DNA from: Limnephilus marmoratus | Taxonomy: Eukaryota; Arthropoda; Insecta; Trichoptera; Limnephilidae | Direction: 5' to 3' | Length of the DNA: 64,000 nt | Assembly (NCBI GenBank): GCA_917880885.1 | Contig: OU862915.1 | Span: 40,928,676-40,992,675, forward strand | Shown: positions 31,901 through 43,900 of the stretch, piece by piece | How the letters are laid out: every line of letters starts with the position of its first letter | How positions within the stretch are numbered: position 1 is the first letter of the stretch | The notes under the pieces: model-generated | What the model saw: the letters and a program-made list of their open reading frames with translations, nothing else | What the model was told of the DNA's origin: nothing | Databases searched by the model: none | Position numbers and translations under genes: made by a program

Positions 31901-34900
31901 CATTAAAAAAGAGTTCAAAACTTAATATCAAGTACCAAGCGTAGTTCAGAATTGATGATCAATAATTGATCAATAATCATATATTATTTGCGATTGCGCC
32001 CAAGAAGAAGCGACCCAGAGATAAATCAAAAAAAGTTGTTACTGCATGGAAGGGGTTGGAAGCTGAACTGGAAAGGCTGATGACTGGAGGCAAATGAGGA
32101 AGGACCGCAGTTAATAGAGAAAATTTTGAGGAGGGGTCAAAATTCCACCACATGATAAAAAAAATGTGCTTACGGAGTGCCAAGTTGAGTCAATACGCAG
32201 TGTCCAGCCGTTATGACGTATCGCTTGCTGATGAGCGTCGCTCCGCACCCGAAGGTGGTAGAATCCATGGAAATTTTGTACTCTACGAGTGCCAGCCAAG
32301 GATACTGGTCAATGTTGGTCGCGTTGCCTCCTATGATGCTCTCCTCTCCGGCGTCTTCTCCACATTTATCTGGACTTGGTAGGAGATGATCAATGTTCAC
32401 CGCTGGTTCAATTCGATTCTGGAATGGAGAATAATATTTTTTTAAATACTTTTTTGACCATGAGCATTGGCCCCTTCAGTTAAAGCTGTGCTGTGCGATG
32501 GGTTCGGAGAGCATGCACTAGCAGATACCCTTGCTTAAGTGAATACAAAAACTTCTTTATGTAAGGCCCGATAGTAAGCGTTCAAATAGAAGAAGAATAT
32601 ATCTGGTATGTAAAGAGTATGTAAGGGAGAGAGCGCTAGTATAAAAAAATACGAATATAATTAACTAGTAATAGTAAAAATATTTAATATAACACGACTC
32701 GTTTAAAATAGAGCAATAATCTCTCAACAAATCCTTACGTTGAAAATCTAAAAACGTAACCAGGTTACGTTACATTTCAAGATACCTGTGTTTTTTTCGT
32801 AGCTATAATAGGTAGGCTACGTAGGTATAACGTGTTAAATAACAGGAAAAATGTGTTTTCAATCATTTTTGGAGCCTACTTCAATTTTTTCAACAATTTT
32901 TGGTGAATTTCATATAATTACCGTTTCGGCTCAACAGTGTACAAAAATATCGTACGTTTTTCAGGAACTTAAAAACTGAATAGAAATATATTATAAATCG
33001 GTAGAAATGCGGAATGCGGAGGCATAATAAATTATTTTTAATTATTAATGTTTTAAATTATTGCACTTTGCAAGTTTTCGTAGCAGCGCCAAAAGGGTCC
33101 TTCAAAGCCATGAAACCTGAAGTTTGGAAGCCTATAAAAGACTTTTCTGTGTTAAAAAGTTTTTAACAAACTTTTCGATACCAGAACATTGAAAGTAACT
33201 CGTTGAATGAAACGGTGCTAATTTAATTGCCATTATGTTTATGTCGGCATAATTAAGTTTATTATGACATGGAGTATAAAAAAAAATTACTTATCTTTTG
33301 AAAATTTATTTTTAATTCCTTGATATTTACAACTGTTTATTATAAACTTGCCAGAGAAAATACTTTTTATTGCCCCCAAATACCAATCAAATATTAAGAC
33401 ACTTTGGACAATATTGTTCACTTAATCCAATTAAAAACAAAATCTTTTGCGCAATTTAACATGATCAGTTATTCACATATCCGGAATCAAAAACTCTTCA
33501 TGGACATCACGTTCAAAACAGGAAGGCTAGTAATGGTTGTTACGCTGAAAAGGCAATGAAATGTAAAACGAAACATAGCTGACACTGAAAGCCACTAGTA
33601 TTGTTTTGCATTCAGACCCATAGAAAACTTCACTGATAGTGAGTCAGAAAATGGAATGACAGGTAGAAGACAATTGTTCAAAGACTTTTTTACCTGATTT
33701 GTAACCGGCGCTTTGGAAGTTGTTGGAGGTCTTGACACACCGCAGCATATGTTGTAACTAGCAGGACCTCTGCATGCTGATCGCCTCAGGAAACTGATGG
33801 TTTCCGCAGACAGAGGCTTTGGTCCCCTGAACAAGCTCTTGAGGCTTTGGCAGTTGTTTATGTTTATGCAAATCCCAGAGGTGCCATCAGGAGTGGTGCA
33901 GGAGTTGGAAGTTTGTGGAGGAGTTGGACGCTGAGGATCTAGTGGGCGAGGTATTGTAGGAGGAGGGGTTGGACGTTCCTGAAGAGGTGTTGGACGTGAA
34001 GCAGAATTAGAAGGGCAGCAAACTGTGACATATGTGAACAGTAAGAATAAAATCATGGTACTTAATTTCCTTTTACATTTAAAAACTTTGCTTTGCTACC
34101 TTAAAACTAATACGAAGTTGTATTCAAATGAAGAATAAAAATTGACGAACGCTGAGTAGAATTTGAAAACATCTGTCCATAAATGTAATTTTCGCGTTTC
34201 ATTCATGGGTTAGAACAAAAATACGAGCCATGTTCAAATAGTAAATGTACTAGATTTTTTAGACAAAGTGTAATTTAAAAAAAACACGGTATTGTTGATA
34301 CACCTATTGACTATTTTTCTACATAATCGCCATCCCGTTCAATGCACGTGGTGAGCCGTGGCACAAGTTTCTTTATGCCCTCCTCAAAGAAATCTCCCGC
34401 CAGCAATACCTCCTCTTCAGAGCCACTTTCTGCACCTACTCCTCGGTTTCAATATTAATTTCTGCCATACATGTCTTCAGGGAGGTGAACACTTGATAAT
34501 CTGAAGGCGCCAAGTCAGGGAATACAGGAGGTGGTTTAAAACATCCCAACCGAATGACTCCAAGAGCACCTGGTGAGGACAGGCGTTGTCGTGCAACAAG
34601 CACACTCCTCTCATCAGCATTCCCTTTCTTTTTATTTTGAATGCTCTTTTTTAGTTTTGTTAGGGTCTCACAATATTGTTGTGCATTGATGGTATTTCCT
34701 TGCAATAATTCGACCAAAATGATGCCTTTTCAGTCCCAAAACACTGAGGCCATGATTTTTTTGCCCGAAATTATGGTTTTGAATTTTTTGGCTACGTTAC
34801 GGCTGTCTTTTTTTCTCAGGTGTGTAATGAGCTACCCACGTACCATTTCAAGTCACAAAAGAGCTCAGAAAATCTTTAAATGTTTTCTTGTAGTTTTTAT

Positions 34901-37900
34901 TCCTTCCGCGAGAGAGAAGCGGATCACAGAACTTGGCGTGATTTTATATCGACATCTTTCACGCAACTGGATACTATAATATGAGTTTAAGTATTATCGG
35001 GTTCCTACAAAACTCGCTCTAGTCAGGAGATCCCCCTCTTCTACCCAGTGTTGCCAACCATCGAAACACTAAAAACCACAGCCCGTTATGATTACAGTAT
35101 ACTTACTTTCTGAACATGCTAAGTACTACGGTTAAAATTAGAGGATTCATGAATTTTCGATTATTTTACTATAGAATAATGATATTCTTTGCGCCCGATG
35201 GAAAAGAGTGTTTGCGGTAAGTAGTGTGTACTTTGTGGTTGTATTGTCAGTGGTTATTTTGTCGAAACTTGGGGATATTTACCTGCTACGGATTTTAGAG
35301 GGGCACCGCACTGTGAGTCTCTCAACATCTTCGTCTGACTTTGGCCTCGACTTTTGTTCTTCAGAATGCTCAGCAGAGTAGGGCACTGTGTTATTAATAT
35401 GCATTGCCCCGGGTCCTGGGATGGAGTGGTACAATAATTCTCTGGAAAATTTAAAAATATTGAAGTATTAATTTGTCCAGTACAAATAAGTCCGCCGACA
35501 AAGATCTTATATTGAGGTCAGAGTACACTATTGCGTGTCATAATTTTACAGGACGCCCTCCTGTAAAATTTATGATCAAAAACTCATGAAATTGAAATCA
35601 TGAAAATTTGTAATAAAAAAAACAGCGAAACTTTGCCCTCAGGCGGAAAGTAGACGCAAAGCATTTTATTTTTTTTTTAAATCCTTTATTTTTCCCAATT
35701 TTACATTTTATGGTTATGTATTTTAATAAAAAATAAAAATAATAGGAACCCACTAAGGCGCAGCATGTGCGTGGGTAATATAGTTAAATATATTTTATTT
35801 TAGTACCTACAAAAAAACAAACAATGGTATACAAAGCAAAAACATGATTAAAATTTGTTGCAGTTTGTACAAAATAGTTCAATAGTGTACAAGTACAATA
35901 CAATAGTGTAAGAGTACAATAGTGTAAAAGTACAATAGTGTACAGGGTAATAATAAGTGTACAGTGTAATAATAGGTAGGTATTAGCGTGGTTCGTTTTT
36001 TGTTTTTTTGTTTTTCTTAGCAGCGGTGTGTGGAATGGATGCTCTATAGGGATACTTTCAAAAGTTATTATGACAGCATTAAGATATTTCGAGTGCAAGT
36101 ACTGCCCCAAGTCAATTCAAATTTGAAAAAAACAGAGAGAAACTAGAAAAAGAAGGGTTTAATCTTCGCTCAATAAAAGTAGTTAAAATATTAAAAAAAT
36201 AAACTTTTCATTTACTAATAATATTATCTACTAATCAAGAAACAATAAAAGTACCATCGCCACACAAACAATGTTAAAAAATAAGGTCAAAAATCATAAA
36301 AATTATTGTGTTTGATAGTACATCTTCGAATTGAATACTGGCATTATACGACAAAATTCTAGCTTGTTTTGTATCCACCCTTCACGTCTTTCAGGGCCGC
36401 AAACAGCATGATGACGGAACCACTTTGATGCATCTTTCCGTTGCTTGCGTGTGACAGGGCATCGATCGGAACTCACACAAAATGTTGGATTCGATAATTT
36501 CGTGGTCTGCAATGGCATCAATTATTATCTCGCTAGATATCAGTTTTGTAAGAAGTGGTTCTGATGGTTTTTCCCAGTTGATCAAGTCAATAAAGTCTGC
36601 TGTGTTGAAATTAAAAGTAGGTAACTTAAATACTCTTATTGGAGAGAACCCTGAATACGTTCCCGGATACTTAGAATCCATCTCAGAGCCAACTCTCTAA
36701 TTTTTCTTCGTTCGTCGTTTAGCATATTAATAAGTATGTCTTCGCTGTAGCCAAAATATCCTTTGCGTCGAATTACGGGATCTACCACCTTTTTCAAATG
36801 CTCTGGAAGGTAACAAGACAATTTTATGGTTTCGTGGAGGTGTCTCGCCCCGTAAACACACGAAGGTTGTGTTTTTATTTTAAACCACATCGGAGCATAC
36901 ACTCTTAGCACAAATTCAGTCAATATCACCTTATTTTCTGTCGGATTCTTGGTTGAAATGTAAAGTCGAAGAATAGTATTGGCTGTTGTTAACCATCGCG
37001 AATGACAGATTTTACCTGGGTTTCTTTTCGCTAAGTTTTCGTTACATTGTACTTCGGCGATTGCTCGGCACATTTCCAATAAATAAAACTGGTATGTGCT
37101 AACGTCGTCACGGAATTTTGAAATGTCCGGTGAGTTGCATTCTATTGCTTGAAAATCACAAGAAGATGTTCACAGTTCTTGAGTAACTTTCCTATTAAGT
37201 ATTGTTGGTCAGTTGGAAGATCAACATTAGTAAAACATGAAACTATACTGCGAGATGTGGACGGTTGATCTAAAGATGTTTGTTGTGTTTCTTGGTATAG
37301 TTAGCGCTTTAATTTTCTTAACATATTGCTCTCATTTTGCTTAGTAGTTTTTCTATCCAAAGAACCAATCATTGTTTTTCTGTCGCCTCTTTGATCTATT
37401 AAAAATGTCTTTCTTTAATAGGTACTTTTCGATCTTGCGAACAAAAACCATTTTCGAACGAAGTACATTTGCAAGCAGCGATATCAAATAACGTCTGGCT
37501 GCGTCTTTTGAAATCATCCAGTTTTTTAAGGTAACCCTCACTATGCTTTCTACCTTTGTATGGTTTAAGAATCGGCCAATATTTTTCATGGTAGGTAGTC
37601 CTTTATTCGCGCCAAAATTGTGCGATGTTCCACGATCGGTAGAGATGCTCGTTTCCAAATATTTTCTATTTTAGTAGCAACAATTTCACTAGTATCTCTT
37701 ACCAAATCCTGAAATCATTTTTCTGCGCTTTGCGAGACACGAATAAAATATTTCATCGTGTCTTCATAACTTGGTAACACACTAGCTGGTAATTCCGCAC
37801 CACAACCAAAGGACAGTTTTTGTCACCGCTGCGTAAACTCATTGTTATTTTGTTTAACTTGAACTCCAAATAATAATTGTAAACTGTAATTACTCAAATA

Positions 37901-40900
37901 GACGTGCTCGCGACGCTAACTTCAATTGTTTACTGATAATTGCAATAACGCATGCAAAACCCCCGCGGCCCCGCGTCCCTGCGCGGTGGAGCGAGGCGCG
38001 AAAATGGACTCAGCAATTTGTCAAATTTTCGCGGGAAAATAAATATTATCAAATTTTTTAATATTATTATTTAAGGCGCGGCAATTTTTATTCATCATGA
38101 AATGTAAAAGTAAAAATTAAAGTATTAATATTGACACAAAACTGTTTTATAAAGGGACATTTTTTTACCAGATTTTAAATAATTCAACCGCTTTGGGGCA
38201 GTACTTGTCATAAAAATTTTAAATTGATATTTTGTATGCTTAATTGTATGTACCTAGAGCATCTACTAAGCACCCCGCAAAAAGTGATTTATAAAAAATA
38301 AAAAAATTCCATACAATGGCGATCCACCCTAGACTAGGTATACAATGTAATAATAGGTGAAAAATTTGTGAGAAACATAAACTGATGTAAATTTAAATAA
38401 ATAGAGTTTTTACATCTATATTTCAGCCATATTTTTAACTCTTTTATGCAATGGGTTCTGTTTCCATTTTTTTCGAATTTGTTTATGTTTTTATAGATAT
38501 ATTTCATAGTATGCATTATAAATAGTTTGCGGAGACTGAATAGTTTAGATTCTTTGTATAAAGCATCTGTCGAAAATGTTTTATTTCTGTTGTACATAAC
38601 TTTGATAATATAATTTTGAGTTGTTTGTAAAGGTTTTATAAAAGCATCAAGCGCACTACCCCGTCCTATTATTCCGTACATGAGTGAAGATTGCAACAGA
38701 GTAAGTCATAAGTCATTTTCAATTTGTCAATATTCAGTACTTCTTTAAGTCTGTAAAATATGTATGTAAGATATCTTAATTTAGAAATGGTATTATTAAT
38801 TTGTGATTGCCAATTTAAATTTGTGTCAACATATATACCCAAATATTTGATCTTTTCAACTTTTCCAAGTTCAAAGCAACATGTTACTTGATTACAATTA
38901 GCATTATGTATTCTGATTTTAAGGTTAGTGGGTGGTTTGTTTTTAAGGTTTTATAAAAAGGTAAATAAAATGTTTTATAGTAGTTTAGGAAGAGTCTATT
39001 ACTATTTAGCCATGATGAGACATGTGCAATACATTTTTATGCATTTAAATAAGTTTCAAGCAAGGATTTTCCATTAACTATTATCGCTGTATCATCAGCG
39101 CAAGATACAATATTACCAGGGATTACAACATTACATAAATCTTTTATGTATATTAGAAAAATTACTGGCCCTAGCACCGTACCCTGTGGTACTCCATTTT
39201 TTATACTTGTTTCAGTACTATAAAAATTCCCTGTTTTTGTTTTTTTGTTTTCTGTCTTTGAGATAATTAGTGAGAATTTTTAATATATCTTTTTTGAAAC
39301 CTATTTGATAATTTTTTTTTATAAGTAGATTGTGATTTACCGTATCAAAGGCTTTTCTAAAGTCTAGAAATATATCTAGACATTTTTGTTTCGATGGACA
39401 GATATGTATAATTTTTTCGTCATATCGAATATTGCATCTTAACTGCTTAGTTTACTTCTAAAACCATATTGATTTTTGGACAGAATTTTGTTTTGTTCAA
39501 GGTAATTCATTACTCTATTTTTGATACTTTTTTCAAATATTTTTGACAGGTTTAAAACTAAAGAGATAGGTCTGTAATTGTCTAATGTGTGTTTTTAGAG
39601 TTGAGGATGTAGTTTTAACGTGTTTGTGTGTTTTTACAAATATGTGATCTAGAGTCGTGGAATTATTCAGATTTTCTCTTGTTGGTGAATTTATATACGA
39701 CTGATATCCTTCACATGGCAAACAATGTAAGTATTCATTTATACAGTTTGTTTTTTGTTATTTTCATGAATGTTTATATTGATATCACCAGTTAATATTG
39801 CAAAGTTGAAGTTATTTCTGTGAGTCGTTTTAAAAAATGAATTAAGTTCGTTAGTGAAGAGAGATTCATTTAAAGAAGGTGATCTATGGTGAGCTAATAT
39901 AAAATAATTACAGTTATTGTGGTTGAATGTTAATTTAATTGCATTAGCTGTTTAGAAATCTAAAATTTTGAAGGCAGTTTTCTTAAGACAATTATTCACA
40001 AATACAGTGATTCCATCGTGCCTAGTATGTTTGATCTCAGATGAAATGGTGACATATCCTGGAAGGTTATAGGGGATTACCTCTTTCATCTGTGTTTCTG
40101 TTAAAATTTCAATACTCGGAGAAAAATCTAGGCAATCGAGAAGGTCACAGAGTTCGTCGAAATACTTTCTTAAGCTGCGTATATTCATATTAAGAACTGA
40201 AAAATTTACATCTTTATGTGATTATTAAGTTCTCTAGTATTATTACAAACATAATTTTCTTACAAAAAAATTTCGTCAGGCATGTTGAAAGATAAAAGTT
40301 ATTTATACGAGCAATACGGTTACTTGATCCTCTATTCTGAGGGAATGTCTTCCGGCTGTCTTATTTGGATGATTGGGGCTGATTCATCTTTTCTCATCAT
40401 AACGTTTCCATTTTTCGCCCAGATGAATTTGTATCCGAATCTTGATGATTTTGCAAGGAACAGGAGGTGTTTATTTTGTGGTGTAAGTTGTTCATTAATG
40501 TGAACTTGGTTATCTTCCGGAAAGTTAAAGTTTTTTGTGGACAAAACACCATATTTCCTTTTTTGGGCGATGATTTGGTCCTTAATTTCTTTATTTTGAA
40601 ATGAATCAACAATGGCTGTTTAAAGGATTTCTGTTTTCGATATGGTAAATATTGGTTATTTTTAAGGATTCTGCTTCGCATTTAATAGTTTTCATTATGT
40701 TGTTCACTATTTTTGTTATGTTTTCATTATCTTTAAATGGAACTCCCTGTATTTTGATATTATTTTCTTTGTGCATTTGTTCCAGTTTGTTTAATTTTAT
40801 AGTTTTATATATTTTTGAATGAAGTTATAACTTTGTGGTTATCCATTATATACAAATGAAATAATTCAACTTTGTATAAAACACTTATATAATGCGTAAA

Positions 40901-43900
40901 TCCAACCGGTTTCGGAACAAACGTTCCTTCTTCGTGGAAAGCTTATACTAATTTGACAGTTTAACACCTACCCACCTAATCTTCATTAATAATACATTGT
41001 ACGAAAGATAGATTTATTAAAGTCTCAAGTTTATTTTTTATTTGATCTTTCAATAGTTGTTTTGACAGATCTTCGAATTTCTTTTCCATGAATTTAATCG
41101 TTTTGTTAGCGTTGCAATCGTCCTCTGAATCGGTAGATGGGGTTTTTTTGGTCTTTCTTCTGCCTATTCATCTTAAAGTTTTGGTGTATTGCACTAGGTG
41201 GGGTTAAGCTTAACGGTTAACGAGCCGATTGTCTTATTATAATTTAAAAAAAAAATTGGATCCACTAGGGAGCGAGCTCTGTTCCCCTTCCGCACCGTAA
41301 TGAAAGATGTTAGTATCGCTGTCCCCCAGGCCACGGCCTAATTACCGTTGAGCGTGATAATGTTGGTTTATTAAGTGTTATTGGCTTTTAAATTGGCAGG
41401 TAGAGTATTTTGTTATTTTGCGACAAAACTAGCACTGAATAACAGCAATCACCGAATCACTTTAAATGCCTAATTTGAGGGCGTTTCTTAATTATTAAAG
41501 TAGAAGGATGTACAATATGTACATGTATCCCACTCTTCCATAGTTTTATATTAGCCAATATTTTTAAAATTATTTCTATTTATACACTTCGAATTCAATT
41601 GATTTTGGCGGAGGAAATTTTTGGCGTGCACACAGTTTGAATGTAGGTACAAATTTGATTCACATTATATGTATACATATACGGTTCTTTTCTATTGATA
41701 ATGGACTTGCCGTAGTATTCCATACGTCGAATTAATCCTCTGAAGGACGATTCTGCAATTATCGTGATTTTTTTTTACATTAACTCCTCACAGGAGGCCC
41801 TGAGGATAATAACTTTCCTCAGGGCCTATGTCATCTTTGAAGATGCTATGTGGAGGGTCTTTTCGAGGAAAGGAAGGAGTGAACATGGGTCTTGAAGAGA
41901 CCCATGTTGTAGGAGGGAGAAAACACAGAGGCCGGCAAATCTTTCCACAGTCGAGCCGTTGAACTCAAGAACGAGTCACAGAAACGTCCCGTACTGATGT
42001 GACTAATGTCAACCGTGTACAAATGTTGGGCGCGTGTTTGGCGTGTTTCCCGACTATGCACCGGTGCCAAGGAATCAATGACGCTAGTTCCTCGGAGCAT
42101 CTTCATTTGTAATACCGGTAGAATAAGGACAGCATTCCCACCTGACGCCTATGCCCTAAAGATTGCAGTCCATCTGTTAAGATGGGAGAATCTATCAAAC
42201 GGACCGCCCGTTTCTGCACAGATTCAAGGTATTTTTTTTTAGCTCCAGATCAGAGGTGTCTGCCAAATTCAACCGTTGTGTACTATTAAAGTCTCTTCGG
42301 GCCCTATATAGTACGCCTAGTTTCTGAGAGGCTAACTTAACTCTGGTTTTCATGGAGCTCCCGTACTTGAGCTGGTCACTTAGAATTTTTTTTTTGAAGA
42401 CAAAAACTAAAAAAATTATGCATATAAAATTGAAAGGAATTTTTCAAATATAATAATATATAAATAAATAAAAAGAAAACACTTTGTTTACGTCACTTTA
42501 TTGATATTTCTTCCGTCTACCGGTTTCGGTACCTCCGTACCATCATCAGGACTGAATATAAAATACTGACAAATACAGGGAAATATACATATATATATAT
42601 ATACAAATGGTAAAAGAAAGAGACAGTATATAAGAGAGGGACAGTGTGTCAGTTGTGGGAGGGAAGTGGGGGAGGAGCGAGTGGGATAACGGGAAACATA
42701 CTTATAATAGGGCTGAATGTTAAATTAAGTTGATTATTAATGATTTCAGCCTTTGCATTAACTGATTTTTTAATTTCTAAAGCTTATAAGTTATTTAATC
42801 TTAATCCTATCCCATTTTTGTGTAGGACTTTAATACCCGTATCCCGGTTAAAAGTATGATCTTTGTTAATTAGGTGCTCCGCGAATTCTGAAAACCCTGA
42901 ACTGGTTAGACACCTTATGTGCTCCTTTACTCTAGTTTCCACATTGCGTGACGTTTGTCCAATATAGAATGCTGGACAATCGTTACAACTAATTTTATAA
43001 ACGCCCGAGTGGCTTAATATGTCCTCACCGTCTTTAGCATTAATTAAAAGTTTTCCTAAGTTGTTATTCGTGTAAAAAGCTGGTTTAATTTCTGGTGGGA
43101 ATTTAATTGTACACGAAGAGGACAGGTTATTAATATACAAAATTCTTCGCCATTCGCGGTTAATGTTATTATTATTAAAAGATATTGGACTAGAGTAAAT
43201 GTATTTATTTATGGATATTGATCTTAATTTTTTTGCTAGGATTCTATCTATGAGCTGTGTTTCGTATCCATTATTGTGAGCTATTAATTTTATCGTATTT
43301 AATTCATTAGTATAATTAACATTTGACAAAGGGGTTGTGACTAATCGATGGATCATTGAGTGGAAAGCGGAATGTTTATGTGAGGTTGGGTGGTTGGATG
43401 TATTATGAATTACGGTGTCTGTGAAGGTAGGTTTTCTAAATATGTTAAAGTGAATTTTATTTTCAATAATCGATAAGGTCAGATCAAGAAAGTTTAGAGT
43501 AGACGGAAGAAATATCAATAAAGTGACGTAAACAAAGTGTTTTCTTTTTATTTATTTAAAATGTCAAGTCACAATGTGTTTGCTTCTTTTGAAAAAAAAA
43601 AAAAAATAATAATATATAGTTTAATATTCAAAATAAAAAAATAAAAATAATGGAATAAGAAAAATAAGATGTCAATTGATTCTAATTAGGTAAATTATTT
43701 ATGATAGAATAGTTTATTTTATTTTTAAATTTATTATAATCAAGTTCTAACCTCGGCCCTGTCGCTAGTTGATTGAACCATATTATTCCAGTGTAAATGT
43801 AGTAATGTTGTGCGAAGCTGGTATACATTAATGGAGTGCATAAGCGACCCATTAAGTTTTATCTACTGCATTCAACACGTAACATGGCATGGTGTGATTT

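Larger units (their letters stand above)
42461..43558 (-). mobile_element. Penelope-like element, 5'-truncated, with inverted arm
   Basis: The coding part holds the end of an RT and a GIY-YIG endonuclease. Downstream on the minus strand are a microsatellite (TATATATATATA), a CCTGATGATGG hammerhead region and a tail. The 60-base tail 42461-42520 is repeated exactly in inverted orientation at 43499-43558, next to the truncated 5' end of the coding region. Inverted flanks of this kind are typical of PLE insertions. Confidence 0.85.

Noticed and set aside
33595..34056. Start of the protease at an in-frame ATG giving MILFLLFTYVTV, a signal-peptide-like N-terminus
   Set aside because: Those codons fall in the polypyrimidine tract before a good acceptor. 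Exons 1 and 2 give a complete CLIP 1 domain and a better signal peptide with matching phases.
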